From Lysinibacillus fusiformis (GTDB lineage: Bacteria > Bacillota > Bacilli > Bacillales_A > Planococcaceae): a stretch of 64,000 bases of DNA. The position numbers were made by a program, and so were the translations under genes. The notes beneath the pieces were generated by a model. The model saw only the letters and a list, made by a program, of their open reading frames with translations. It made no database searches and was not told where the DNA came from. The stretch lies in NCBI RefSeq assembly GCF_003049525.1, contig NZ_PYWL01000007.1, positions 168,663 through 232,662 on the forward strand, given 5' to 3'. Positions 35,337 through 44,805 of the stretch are shown one piece after another; the stretch's first letter is position 1, and each line of letters starts with the position of its first letter.

Positions 35337-35601
35337 GTTTAATGATATCTCCTTTCTCTATGAATTTAGAGAAAGCAACTGTACCGATAAATGATAAAAT
35401 CGCTAGCAATAAAATAATCTCAAGGAAGAAGCTTGTTTCCACTAAAATCGAAAATAATCCAATCAAGGAAATAAGAGAGACACCAAGTGAATCTAAAGCG
35501 ACTACACGGTCAGATGCAGAAGGTCCTTTGATCATCCGATAAATGACCGCAATCATCGATAAGCAAATCACTACAATGACCGTTATAATAAATGTTGTCA
35601 T
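35320..35601 (-). CDS. mrpF: Na+/H+ antiporter subunit MrpF
   Basis: Small three-helix membrane subunit (93 residues) with IKGPSASDRVVALDSLG at about residues 24-40, typical of MrpF/PhaF. It overlaps mrpE (ATGA) and mrpG, so translation is coupled. In B. subtilis MrpF has been connected with cholate efflux; that is not testable here. Confidence 0.92.
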   Translation of the reverse strand: MTTFIITVIVVICLSMIAVIYRMIKGPSASDRVVALDSLGVSLISLIGLFSILVETSFFLEIILLLAILSFIGTVAFSKFIEKGDIIKRDNSR

Positions 35602-36077
35602 GATTTACTCACCTCCAAAATCGCTTTCTCAAATGAATCTCGAATGGAAGCAACAGCCTCATCCACATCATTAATATCAATAGCATGTACATATAGTGTT
35701 TTAGCATCATCCGATACATGTACGACTACAGTTCCTGGCGTTAAAGTGATAAGACTGGATAATAATGTGATTTCCCAGTCTTCTGTTAATACAGTAGGAT
35801 AAGCAAAAAAGGCAGGCTGCATGTCCAATTTAGGCTTTAATACTACCTTCAGGACTTGCACATTCGCTAATACTAATTCTTTAAAGAACAGCAAAGTTAA
35901 TTTTAAAAGGGCCCATAGGCGGTAGACATAAAGACGAGATCTAAAAAATCTTCGCATTATTATGAGTAAAATGATGCCCATTAAGAACCCAATAATAAAG
36001 CCGGTTGCTGTGTAATTAGAGGATAGGAACATCCATACGAAGGCAAGTACAAAGTTTAAAATCATTTGAAATGCCAC
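35598..36077 (-). CDS. mrpE: Na+/H+ antiporter subunit MrpE
   Basis: Membrane subunit (159 residues) with N-terminal helices and a cytoplasmic tail; SLITLTPGTVVVHVSDDAKTLYVHAID is characteristic. The start is GTG with AGGGGG upstream, supported by the family N-terminus MAFQ. It starts 5 bases after the mrpD stop codon. Confidence 0.92.
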   Translation of the reverse strand: MAFQMILNFVLAFVWMFLSSNYTATGFIIGFLMGIILLIIMRRFFRSRLYVYRLWALLKLTLLFFKELVLANVQVLKVVLKPKLDMQPAFFAYPTVLTEDWEITLLSSLITLTPGTVVVHVSDDAKTLYVHAIDINDVDEAVASIRDSFEKAILEVSKS

Positions 36078-36081
36078 AGCG

Positions 36082-37569
36082 TTAATCCCCCTTCATCACA
36101 GCATCTATATAGATAGATGGATCATTTAAAAGTTTTGCTGCATCGTCCATAAATGGCGTCATCCATTCGGAACCAACACCATATGCGACAGAAATAAGTA
36201 CTAAAAGGGCTGAGGGCATAAACAGCATTTTGTAGATAGATTTGTCAACGATGCCCTTCGTTTCTTTTTCCTCGCCCCAAAAGGCATAGATGAAGATACG
36301 AATTACGGATAGTAGAACGAGCAACGAGGACGCTAATATGAAAATACTACTCCACATATTACCCGCTTCAAAGCCACCTTGTACAATCAATAGTTTGCCA
36401 ACAAATCCGCTAAGTGGTGGAATTCCGGCTAAGCCAAATGCTGCAATTAAATAACACCAACCAAGTGCCGGGTATTTTTTCATCAGACCACCCATCTTCC
36501 GCAAATCAGATGTACCTGTAATGTAGATGATTATACCGATTAACATAAAGAGTGCTGCCTTTATGAGCATATCGTGTACTAAATAAAACATTGCTCCCTT
36601 TAAGGAAGCTTCATTCATTTGTGAGACACCAAATAAAATAACCCCTACGGCGATGACAATATTGTAGATAATAATAAGTTTGACATCAAAGTAAGCGAGT
36701 GCCCCGATGCATCCAGCCACAATTGTAGCAATGGCAAGTACCATCAATAGATCATGAGTATAGGATAGATCGTGTACAAAGAATAATGTATAGGTACGTG
36801 TAATCGCATAGACACCTACCTTTGTGAGCAGTGCACCGAATAATGTTAGTACAGGTATAGGCGCCGCTGCATACGAAGTAGGAAGCCAAAAATACAATGG
36901 GAAAATGGCTGCTTTTAATCCAAATACCATTAAAAAGAGTACAGCTATAACGGTAATGATACCTGGTTGATTGATTTCAGCTATTTTAACGGCAATATCA
37001 GCCATATTCAATGTTCCTACAACCGAGTATAAAAAGGCTACAGTAATGACAAATAGGGCAGACGAAATAACATTAATTAAAATATATTTAATCGATCCTT
37101 TCAGTTGCCCTTTCTCGCCACCTAGGACGATCAGTAAATAAGAAGCCATTAATAATACTTCGAAGAAAACGAATAAGTTAAAAATATCACCTGTAGTAAA
37201 GGCCCCATTAACCCCAGTTAAAATAAACATGATTCCAGGGTAATAAAAGAATCGTTCACGTTCCTTCGTAATAGAACCAAAGCCATACCAAACAACAAAA
37301 AAGGCAATTAACAATGTCGTTGTCACGAGCAATGCGGATACCATATCAGAAACCATTGTAATGCCATAAGGAACTGGCCAATCTCCGAAAGTGACCTTTT
37401 GGATACCATCATGTTTCACTTTCATTAGAAGTGAAACGGCAGTGATCAAGGAGATCCCGATTCCAAGTAATGAAAATGTTCGTTGATACATTAAATTTTT
37501 TTGCCCAAACATTAAAATCATACCGAAGAAAAACGGAATGATGATAGGCAGCAGTAGGAAGTTATTCAT
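36082..37569 (-). CDS. mrpD: Na+/H+ antiporter subunit MrpD
   Basis: Large proton-channel-like subunit, homologous to NuoM/N of complex I. About 14 helices. The signature GLKAAIFPLYFWLPTSYAAAP is at about residues 215-235 and the essential glutamate lies in FFEVLLMASYLL near 137. The N-terminus MNNFLLLPIIIP fits the family, so the third in-frame start (37569) is preferred over 37575 and 37578. It overlaps mrpC. Confidence 0.94.
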   Translation of the reverse strand: MNNFLLLPIIIPFFFGMILMFGQKNLMYQRTFSLLGIGISLITAVSLLMKVKHDGIQKVTFGDWPVPYGITMVSDMVSALLVTTTLLIAFFVVWYGFGSITKERERFFYYPGIMFILTGVNGAFTTGDIFNLFVFFEVLLMASYLLIVLGGEKGQLKGSIKYILINVISSALFVITVAFLYSVVGTLNMADIAVKIAEINQPGIITVIAVLFLMVFGLKAAIFPLYFWLPTSYAAAPIPVLTLFGALLTKVGVYAITRTYTLFFVHDLSYTHDLLMVLAIATIVAGCIGALAYFDVKLIIIYNIVIAVGVILFGVSQMNEASLKGAMFYLVHDMLIKAALFMLIGIIIYITGTSDLRKMGGLMKKYPALGWCYLIAAFGLAGIPPLSGFVGKLLIVQGGFEAGNMWSSIFILASSLLVLLSVIRIFIYAFWGEEKETKGIVDKSIYKMLFMPSALLVLISVAYGVGSEWMTPFMDDAAKLLNDPSIYIDAVMKGD

Positions 37570-37903
37570 CCTCATCACTTCCTCTCATTAAGCTAATATC
37601 ATCAGTTTGCAGCTCCTGATAGGAACGATATGCCAGCACTAGGAAAAACGCCGTGACGCCAAAGCTAATTACAATAGCAGTTAAGATCAGTGCCTGAGGT
37701 AATGGATCTGCAAAAGTTTTGGCTCCTTCGTTTAACACGGGTGGAGCCTCACCACCAAGACCACCCATCGTTAATATAAGTAGATGAGCACCATGACTTA
37801 AAAGTCCTGTACCAATAATAATTCGTAATAAACTTTTTGATAAAATTAAATAGACAGCTGCCATAAAGAGGAAGCCAATGACAAAGGCCATAATTATTTC
37901 CAT
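37562..37903 (-). CDS. mrpC: Na+/H+ antiporter subunit MrpC
   Basis: NuoK-like subunit (113 residues) with three helices and the conserved GTGLLSHGAHLLILTMG region near residue 31. It starts in the TAATG overlap with the mrpB stop codon and overlaps mrpD downstream. Its acidic C-terminal tail ends in SDEDE. Confidence 0.93.
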   Translation of the reverse strand: MEIIMAFVIGFLFMAAVYLILSKSLLRIIIGTGLLSHGAHLLILTMGGLGGEAPPVLNEGAKTFADPLPQALILTAIVISFGVTAFFLVLAYRSYQELQTDDISLMRGSDEDE

Positions 37904-38325
37904 TATTCATCCTCTCCAATCGTTTGAATAATGGTCATCGTAACACCGACAACAACCAGATAGACACCGCTATCAAAAAGCATAGCCGTGTGTAAAGACT
38001 GTTTGCCTAGAAGCGGTAAATCAAAATAATCAAAGAAATGAGTAAAAAAAGGTTCGCCCACAAACATAGGGAATGCTGCAGTAGCAAGGGCTAATAATAA
38101 ACCAATAGCCGTTAAATACGTGTAATTAATAGGTAAAATATGGCGTACAGTACGGATATCAAACGCTAACACTAATAGCACGATGGCACTGGAGGTTAAA
38201 AGCCCTCCAACAAAGCCACCACCCGGCGTGTAATGACCTGCTAAAAAAATATGAATGGAGAAGAAGAAAATAATGAAGAATACAATTTTAGCCGTAAATT
38301 GTATTATCACATCATTTGTTTTCAT
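37903..38325 (-). CDS. mrpB: Na+/H+ antiporter subunit MrpB
   Basis: Membrane subunit (140 residues) of the MnhB domain family, with HYTPGGGFVGGLLTSSAIVL near residue 31. It overlaps the end of mrpA by 14 bases. As in other Gram-positive Mrp systems, MrpA carries an MnhB-like C-terminal part and MrpB is separate. Confidence 0.93.
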   Translation of the reverse strand: MKTNDVIIQFTAKIVFFIIFFFSIHIFLAGHYTPGGGFVGGLLTSSAIVLLVLAFDIRTVRHILPINYTYLTAIGLLLALATAAFPMFVGEPFFTHFFDYFDLPLLGKQSLHTAMLFDSGVYLVVVGVTMTIIQTIGEDE

Positions 38326-40723
38326 GTGTTTTCTCCTTTCTATTCATACGCAATTTAATCATTGCAAAGATAGCCATTCCAGCAATAGCGAGTACTGTAA
38401 TTTCAAACAATGTATCAAAGCCACGATAGTCTACTAAAATTACGTTGACAATATTTCCTCCGCCCGCTAAAGAGTAAACGGTTTCCTCATAGTACTTAGA
38501 AATAGTAGGAATGAGTTTTTGCGAATGAGCAGATAGTGCGACAAGTGTTACCATGACACCTACTGCAATGGATATAACAGCTCGATTTAATTGAAATCTC
38601 ATACGCTCTTCTCGTTTACCAAGCTTTGGCAAATGGTAGAATGCCAATAAGAAGAGGGCAACAGATATGGTCTCAATAACAAGCTGTGTTAAGGCTAAAT
38701 CTGGTGCATTAAAAATAACAAAGAATAATGCTACCGTATATCCAACAGAGCCAAGACCTATAATGGCGGTTAACCGCGATTTAGCTAGTATGGTGATAGC
38801 TGTTCCAATTAATAAAACCACGACTAAAATAATTTCATAGGGTCTTATCGGAGCGGTCCCTTGGAATGAAAGACTAAAGGCATTTTTCACAAAAAGCGAA
38901 CCAATGACGATAACAGCAATACCACTAAACATATAGAGTAAATAATGACGCATTGAGCCCGTCATATAGAGTCGAGAGAGGCGATTTAAGCCAACATCTA
39001 ACCCCTGCATAATTTTGTCATAAGCATTATTCAAAGTGAAAGCCCTTGGGAATCGCTGATACATTCCTTGCCATTTCGGTAGTGAAACAAATAGCAGTAC
39101 CCCAATAATGATAATTCCTATCGTCATGAGAAGTTCTGGGTTGACCCCATGCCAAGCTGCTACATGTATGTCAATATCTTGTGGTGTTTCGTATAAAAAT
39201 GGCTGAATCGCTAGAACAGCCGGTTTGACAAATGTATCACCAATAAAATTCGGGATAAAGAATATGAACACAACTAATCCCGCTAAAAGCATTGGAGAAA
39301 CTAGCATTCCAATAGGTGCCTCATGTGGTTTATGAGGTAATTGCTCTGGTTTGTAGTTGCCATTAAATGTCCGGAAAACAAAATAAAAGCTATAAATAAA
39401 TGTGAAAATACTAGCAATCCAAGCGATGATTGGGAAGAGCACTCCCCATGTATCAAAGCCAAAGAGCTCAAACTTTTGAAGGGAGAGCATGGCTGTTAAA
39501 AACATTTCTTTACTTAAGAAGCCATTAAATGGTGGAAGACCAGCCATCGATAAGCTTCCTATCGCCGCAACTGTAAAACTGATAGGCATAATACTCATTA
39601 ACCCACCCAATTTTCGAATATCACGCGTTCCTGTTTCATGATCGATAATCCCAGCAATCATGAATAGGCTACCTTTAAATGTTGCGTGATTAATGAGATG
39701 GAAGATCGCAGCAAATGCCGCGAATTTAATGGTATCTACTGATTCATTCGCATGAAACGCCACTGCGCTTGCCCCAAGTAGTGACATAATAAGTCCAAGT
39801 TGACTAACTGTCGAGAAGGCTAGAATTCCTTTTAAGTCCGTTTGCTTGACTGCAAAGAAGGAACCCCAGAATAAAGTTAAAATACCTATACCTGTTACAA
39901 GCCATACCCAGAGCTCAGAGGCCGCAAATATTGGGGTAAAGCGTGCTACTAAATAAATACCTGCTTTGACCATCGTGGCAGAATGTAGGTATGCACTGAC
40001 TGGTGTAGGTGCTTCCATTGCATCTGGTAGCCAAATATAGAATGGGAATTGTGCAGATTTTGTAAATGCTCCTAGAAGTAATAAAACAAGCGACCATGTA
40101 AATAAAGGTTGATCAACTAGATTCGGTGCCATAATAATTAGCTCTCGAATGGAATAAGTTCCACCCATTAAGTAGAGAAGCACAAATCCACCTAGCATCA
40201 TTAAGCCGCCGCCGACTGTTATCATCATTGATTTTAGTGCGCCAAGGCGTGATGCATCACGGTTATACCAATAACCAATGAGCAGGAATGATGAAATGGA
40301 CGTTAATTCCCAAAAGAAATACAGTGTAATTAAATGATCTGACTGTACTACTCCAAGCATGGCAGACATAAATAACAGTAAGTAAACATAAAAATTATGT
40401 AATTTTTCTTTATGTTTATCTAAATAAAAAATGGAGTAGAGGACAACTAAAGATCCGATTCCAGTAATTAATAGCGAGAATAATAAGCTAAGGCCATCCA
40501 AATAGGAGACGAAGGAAATATCAAGCGATGGAATCCAAGGAAGTTTAGCGGTAAAAACTCCACCTTTAGCTACTTGTGCAATATAGGATGCATAAATAAC
40601 TACGAGCGTAGCTGGAACAGCGAGAACAAACCAGCCAGTATGAATATTTTTTATGCTTTTATATAAAAATGGTACGAAGATTGCAGCAAGCATTGGAATG
40701 AAAATATAAAGTACTTGTAACAA
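38312..40723 (-). CDS. mrpA: Na+/H+ antiporter subunit MrpA
   Basis: Largest subunit (803 residues, about 20 helices), homologous to NuoL. Key segments are FFWELTSISSFLLIGYW near residue 135, SAQFPFYIWLPDAMEAPTPVSAYLHSA near 222, and a C-terminal MnhB-like region. Start codon TTG, seven bases after AAAGGAGGG. First gene of the operon; the antiporter drives Na+ efflux and pH homeostasis in Bacillus. Confidence 0.95.
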   Translation of the reverse strand: MLQVLYIFIPMLAAIFVPFLYKSIKNIHTGWFVLAVPATLVVIYASYIAQVAKGGVFTAKLPWIPSLDISFVSYLDGLSLLFSLLITGIGSLVVLYSIFYLDKHKEKLHNFYVYLLLFMSAMLGVVQSDHLITLYFFWELTSISSFLLIGYWYNRDASRLGALKSMMITVGGGLMMLGGFVLLYLMGGTYSIRELIIMAPNLVDQPLFTWSLVLLLLGAFTKSAQFPFYIWLPDAMEAPTPVSAYLHSATMVKAGIYLVARFTPIFAASELWVWLVTGIGILTLFWGSFFAVKQTDLKGILAFSTVSQLGLIMSLLGASAVAFHANESVDTIKFAAFAAIFHLINHATFKGSLFMIAGIIDHETGTRDIRKLGGLMSIMPISFTVAAIGSLSMAGLPPFNGFLSKEMFLTAMLSLQKFELFGFDTWGVLFPIIAWIASIFTFIYSFYFVFRTFNGNYKPEQLPHKPHEAPIGMLVSPMLLAGLVVFIFFIPNFIGDTFVKPAVLAIQPFLYETPQDIDIHVAAWHGVNPELLMTIGIIIIGVLLFVSLPKWQGMYQRFPRAFTLNNAYDKIMQGLDVGLNRLSRLYMTGSMRHYLLYMFSGIAVIVIGSLFVKNAFSLSFQGTAPIRPYEIILVVVLLIGTAITILAKSRLTAIIGLGSVGYTVALFFVIFNAPDLALTQLVIETISVALFLLAFYHLPKLGKREERMRFQLNRAVISIAVGVMVTLVALSAHSQKLIPTISKYYEETVYSLAGGGNIVNVILVDYRGFDTLFEITVLAIAGMAIFAMIKLRMNRKEKTHENK

Positions 40724-40877
40724 AAAAACCCTCCTTTATGCAGGTAAGTAAATCAATTATAACGTACTTTAATTGGGAATGCATACGTACTATTGGGATT
40801 TAGCTTGCGGTAGTGGAAGAATTTTCGTTATATTATAAATAGGAAGTTATCAAGAAAAATAGAGGAAAAAAATTTTT

Positions 40878-41441
40878 ATGAAGAATCCATATATCTACGG
40901 TTATTTACCATTAATTACAATTTTATTGTTTAGTTTGACATTTGGTATGTATGCAGTTGGAGAATCTTTACAGATTTTTCGAGCGATCGGTGTATATTCA
41001 GGAATGAGAGAGTTTTTATCTGATGTTGAATTACGTGTATTCTTACTCATAGTGTTTGCTGTTGTTTTTTTTATGCTATTTTCAGCACTCAAACTAGTAG
41101 GAGAAACCATCCATGAGTTAGGAATGCTCTTTTTTTCAAAAGACAACGATGGTGCAACTGTTAGCCAAGCGCGAGGCGGCTATATCATTTTGTTTATTGG
41201 TGCTATGTGTTCAGCATTTGCAATCCAATTTATTTATGTGTTAATAGGAATTTTTGTCCTCACTGTTTTTACATATTTCATTTATCTTATTTACAAAATG
41301 AGTCATTTTATGTCAATGGGCGGCACAATCGGTCTATTAATCTTTGAACTTTTTATGTGGACAATTCTATTAACATTCATCGTGTATGTTGTATTGAAAC
41401 TATATAATGGTATTTTAGCAAGTCTACCATTTGCCCAATAA
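40878..41441 (+). CDS. YufK-like membrane protein (DUF5366)
   Basis: Protein of 187 residues with five hydrophobic segments (about residues 8-28, 52-72, 100-125, 128-140 and 150-180). The N-terminus MKNPYIYGYLPLITILLFS is typical of the YufK/DUF5366 group found in Bacillus relatives near mrp. Function unknown. It is divergent from mrpA, and a terminator follows. Family assignment is from memory and moderately sure. Confidence 0.6.
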   Translation: MKNPYIYGYLPLITILLFSLTFGMYAVGESLQIFRAIGVYSGMREFLSDVELRVFLLIVFAVVFFMLFSALKLVGETIHELGMLFFSKDNDGATVSQARGGYIILFIGAMCSAFAIQFIYVLIGIFVLTVFTYFIYLIYKMSHFMSMGGTIGLLIFELFMWTILLTFIVYVVLKLYNGILASLPFAQ

Positions 41442-41456
41442 ATGCATACCGTAGGC

Positions 41457-41491
41457 AAAAACTATCGAGAGGCTCAATCTCGATGGTTTTT
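41457..41491 (+). terminator. Intrinsic terminator after the YufK-like gene
   Basis: A 14-bp stem (41457-41470 with 41478-41491, one wobble) runs into a T-rich stretch. Confidence 0.8.
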
Positions 41492-41612
41492 CTTATGTTC
41501 AAGTGACTATTTGGTGAATGACTACATGTTGTTCGAGCATAGGCAACTTCTTATTTTGCATGGCACGTCCAAGCTTTACATTAATGGGTAAGTTGATTCG
41601 AATGAAGGGCTG

Positions 41613-41720
41613 TGACTTCTGCGGGGAATGGGGGAAGTCGAGATTCTGGACTGAGCAGATGTTTTCTGTGCGAAAGCGTAGGAAGCAGCTCGACCCCATC
41701 CGTAGTGGAAATCAAAGGCT
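41613..41720. repeat. Probable interspersed palindromic repeat (Bacillaceae type)
   Basis: No gene is seen at 41492-41794. This part can fold as a long imperfect hairpin: GTCGAG (41637-41642) pairs with CTCGAC (41688-41693), with flanking GGGG/CCCC and outer TTCTGCGG against CCGTAGTGGAA. The GAAAGCG and GTGGAAATCAA ends resemble intergenic repeats known in Bacillaceae genomes. Only one copy is in the window, so the call depends on a genome search. Confidence 0.45.
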
Positions 41721-41794
41721 TTCTTTTATTTGAATGTAAAAGAAAAAAAGATTGTAGGCAAACACTCCAATTTTTCGAGTTTGTCTACAGTCTG

Positions 41795-41829
41795 AAGGGA
41801 GCAGAAAATCTCTTTCTGCTCCCTTTTGT
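41795..41829. terminator. Hairpin at the 3' end of the penicillin-binding protein gene
   Basis: AAGGGAGCAGAAA (41795-41807) pairs perfectly with TTTCTGCTCCCTT (41813-41825), followed by T residues on the plus strand. A second hairpin lies at about 41751-41793. Direction is ambiguous because no T run follows on the minus strand. Confidence 0.5.
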
Positions 41830-41854
41830 GATCATTACATCCAAACCACTTATC

Positions 41855-43705
41855 TTACTCAAGTAAAACATTAAATAATTGATGATGAATTTTGTATTCT
41901 TCTAATTTTTGCATGGATTGAGGCTTATCATATCCAATCCATACGGCAGCTGTATAGGTATCATTAAGTCCGGCAAGCCAATAGTCTCGATAGTCATTCG
42001 TTGTCCCTGTTTTGGCACCAACATAGCTGCTATTACTGTAGACTCCCTGTCCCGTACCGTTCATCACAACATCGGCAAGTAACTCACGCATGTATTTTAC
42101 TGTTTTAGGAGACCAAATTTGATCACGCTGTGTATCCCAACTATAGAGCTCTGTTCCATCTAAAGCTGTAACTTTACGAATGCTATGGGCTAGAACATAA
42201 GATCCATCAATAAAGCTTGTATAGGCATCTGCTAGTTCTAATGCTGTTACACCATAAGTAAGCCCGCCCAAGGAAGCGGCATAATTATAGTCCTTTTCTA
42301 CAATGGAGCGGAAATGGAAGCGATCTAAATATTGAAATGCTGTATCAACGCCAACTGTCTGGAAGAGTCGCAGTGCCGATGTATTATAGCTATGTCGAAA
42401 CGCAGTGCGTAGCGACACATCCCCATACTTGTACCCCCCATAGTTTTGAGGGCAGAAGGATCCGACACAATAACTACCACCATTTACAATTGAATCCGGT
42501 GTATGTGTGGTTGTTTCAAAGAAAGGAGCATAGACGGCCAGTGGCTTAAAGGCGGAACCTGGCTGACGTGTTCCTTGAAATGCGCGATGATAATCAAACT
42601 TTTCATAGTTTTTTCCTGCATATAAGCTAACGATCTCTCTGGATTGGTTGTGAATAACAGCACCTGCTGCTTGCAATGAACCGGCACCTAAGGTAGCGGT
42701 CATTTGTTGCTCATCATGCTGCTGTTTTTGTGGATCCAATGCAGTGTTAATTATGAGTCCATTTTGAAATAATGTATCAAGTCGATTGTCTAATTGTGTC
42801 TTAATTTTTTTCTTTTCTTCCTCATTGTCTGTATTGTTAAGTCGATCCGCATAGCCTTCTTTTTCTGCAACTAACCATTTTAATTCTTGAAGAACGTAAG
42901 TGCCATACATAGGATAGCTTTGTATTTTATCCTTAATATGCAATGTAATAGGTTCTCCCTTATAAGTCGTCGCATCTTCCTTAGTAATGCTACCTTTCAC
43001 GGCAAGTGTATCTAATAAGCGTTCTTGACGTGCTTTAGTTTGATCAAAGTTTTTTAAAGGGTTATAAAGTGACGGGTTGTTAGGAATTGCTGCAATAAAA
43101 GCAATTTCAGCTATTGATAATTGCTGGAGTGGCTTTTGAAAATAATAAGTGGCTGCTCCACCAATTCCGTAAACTTGATTGCTAAAATAGGACTCGTTAA
43201 GATACATCGTTAAAATTGCTTCTTTATCGAACTCTTTTTCTAATTCATAAGCATAAAAAAGTTCGGTTAATTTTCGTTCATATGTTTTTTCATCAGATAA
43301 ATAACGCATTCGAACAAGCTGCTGTGTAATCGTACTGCCACCCTGTGAGCTAGCACTCGTATTTGAATTGGCGACTACTGCACGCATAATAGCACTTAAA
43401 TCAAAGCCGATGTGTTCGTAGAAGTCGGCATCCTCACTTGCAATGAATATTTCCTGGGCAATTTGTGGAATTTCTTGTAATGTTAGTGGCTGCCGCCATT
43501 CGACATATTCCTCACTAAATGTTTGCCCATTTTGGTCCGTAAGTGTTACAGGAAGCTGAGGTTGTACTTCAGGTAAATGAATAGCCTGTGTAATTTGTTC
43601 CTCATGTGCTTGTGCGGTATTGATTTCTGTTCGTATGTTTGTGCTAATCCACCATAGAACAGGTAAGGAAAGAAGTATAATAAAAAAACCAAAAGCCTTT
43701 TTCAT
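41855..43705 (-). CDS. Class A penicillin-binding protein (bifunctional transglycosylase/transpeptidase)
   Basis: Polymerises and cross-links peptidoglycan. One membrane anchor at about residues 4-22. The GT51 domain (about 60-240) shows EDADFYEHIGFD, QGGSTITQQLVR and KEAILTMYLNESYF. The transpeptidase domain carries the active-site motif GSAFKPL, SYNTS and KTGTTNDYRD, so all catalytic motifs are present. The length of 616 residues is short for PBP1 and fits PbpF/PbpG-like enzymes. ATG 43705 is chosen because of GGAGG six bases upstream. Confidence 0.92.
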   Translation of the reverse strand: MKKAFGFFIILLSLPVLWWISTNIRTEINTAQAHEEQITQAIHLPEVQPQLPVTLTDQNGQTFSEEYVEWRQPLTLQEIPQIAQEIFIASEDADFYEHIGFDLSAIMRAVVANSNTSASSQGGSTITQQLVRMRYLSDEKTYERKLTELFYAYELEKEFDKEAILTMYLNESYFSNQVYGIGGAATYYFQKPLQQLSIAEIAFIAAIPNNPSLYNPLKNFDQTKARQERLLDTLAVKGSITKEDATTYKGEPITLHIKDKIQSYPMYGTYVLQELKWLVAEKEGYADRLNNTDNEEEKKKIKTQLDNRLDTLFQNGLIINTALDPQKQQHDEQQMTATLGAGSLQAAGAVIHNQSREIVSLYAGKNYEKFDYHRAFQGTRQPGSAFKPLAVYAPFFETTTHTPDSIVNGGSYCVGSFCPQNYGGYKYGDVSLRTAFRHSYNTSALRLFQTVGVDTAFQYLDRFHFRSIVEKDYNYAASLGGLTYGVTALELADAYTSFIDGSYVLAHSIRKVTALDGTELYSWDTQRDQIWSPKTVKYMRELLADVVMNGTGQGVYSNSSYVGAKTGTTNDYRDYWLAGLNDTYTAAVWIGYDKPQSMQKLEEYKIHHQLFNVLLE

Positions 43706-43942
43706 GTGTGCCTCCACTCTTTCTATGAATCCTTCAACAGAATAACATATTTTGGATTGATTCCAAATACTCGGTCAGACCTATTTCCTTTGTTTTGAGA
43801 GAGGAAGTTAAAAGTGCATAAATCGTCAATACTTTGATGAAGAAAACCAATCGGAAGTATGTTAGACTAAAATGAGGTCAAGAAGGATGAATTGTCATCT
43901 TTTTCATTGAAACTGAAAATTATCATTAAAGGAGAGACTTCC

Positions 43943-44530
43943 ATGTTTCCACAATTAACAACAGACGTACAAGCAGGCGAAGTGCTTGTAGAAATGAACA
44001 CAACATTAGGGGCAGTTAAAATTAAATTGTTCCCAGAGTTTGCACCAAAAACTGTTGAAAACTTTTTGGGTCATGCTAAATCAGGTTATTATAACGGCAT
44101 CATTTTCCATCGAGTTATTCAAGACTTTATGATTCAAGGTGGGGACCCAACTGGAACAGGTATGGGCGGAGAATCAATTTGGGGAGATTCTTTTGAAGAT
44201 GAATTCTCAGATAAATTGTTTAACCTACGCGGTGCGCTATCAATGGCTAATGCTGGTCCAAACACAAATGGTTCTCAATTCTTTATCGTTCAAATGAAAC
44301 ATCTTCCAAGCGATATGCTTCGTCAATTACAGGGAGCAGGCTTCCCAGAGGAAATTATCGAAGCTTATGCACAAAATGGCGGTACACCTTGGTTAGACCA
44401 TAAACATACTGTATTCGGTCATGTTGTAGAAGGAATGGATATTGTGGATAAAATTGCGGATGTAGAAAAAGATCCCCGTGATAAGCCATTAGAAGATGTG
44501 AAAATTGAGTCAATTACAGTCTTTGAATAA
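43943..44530 (+). CDS. Peptidyl-prolyl cis-trans isomerase, cyclophilin type
   Basis: Cytosolic prolyl isomerase (195 residues). Catalytic segments [35 protein letters not shown] and [17 protein letters not shown] are intact. The longer frame back to 43892 was rejected because AAAGGAGAG at 43928-43936 is placed for ATG 43943. The N-terminal [10 protein letters not shown] extension is also seen in other Bacillales members. Confidence 0.93.
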   Translation: MFPQLTTDVQAGEVLVEMNTTLGAVKIKLFPEFAPKTVENFLGHAKSGYYNGIIFHRVIQDFMIQGGDPTGTGMGGESIWGDSFEDEFSDKLFNLRGALSMANAGPNTNGSQFFIVQMKHLPSDMLRQLQGAGFPEEIIEAYAQNGGTPWLDHKHTVFGHVVEGMDIVDKIADVEKDPRDKPLEDVKIESITVFE

Positions 44531-44552
44531 TAATTATAAGGACGTGTAGAGC

Positions 44553-44765
44553 ATGGAAAACTTAATGTATCAATTTTTATATTTCCCTGAAGATAAATCA
44601 GGATATATTCCAGCAGCATTTGAATTTTTAATCATGCTTATTTTGTGTGTAGTCGTGTTTACGCTTTTCCGTAAAATTTCTAAGAAACAGGAAATTAAAT
44701 CAAAAGAAATTGAAGCACGTATACTAGCAGAAAAGAAAAGTACAAACAACCAACAAAATGTCTAA
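44553..44765 (+). CDS. Small membrane protein of unknown function
   Basis: Seventy residues with one central helix (about 22-42, EFLIMLILCVVVFTLF) and a charged C-terminal tail likely to form a coiled helix (KKQEIKSKEIEARI). It lies 22 bases after the cyclophilin gene and before a terminator, so the two are probably co-transcribed. No family recognised. Confidence 0.6.
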   Translation: MENLMYQFLYFPEDKSGYIPAAFEFLIMLILCVVVFTLFRKISKKQEIKSKEIEARILAEKKSTNNQQNV

Positions 44766-44768
44766 TTA

Positions 44769-44802
44769 AAAAGAATCTGCCTCCAATGGAGACAGATTCT
44801 TT
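44769..44802. terminator. Bidirectional terminator
   Basis: AAAGAATCTG...CTCC (from 44769) pairs with GGAG...CAGATTCTTT (to 44802) with one internal mismatch; T runs lie on both strands between convergent genes. Confidence 0.75.
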
Positions 44803-44805
44803 TAT

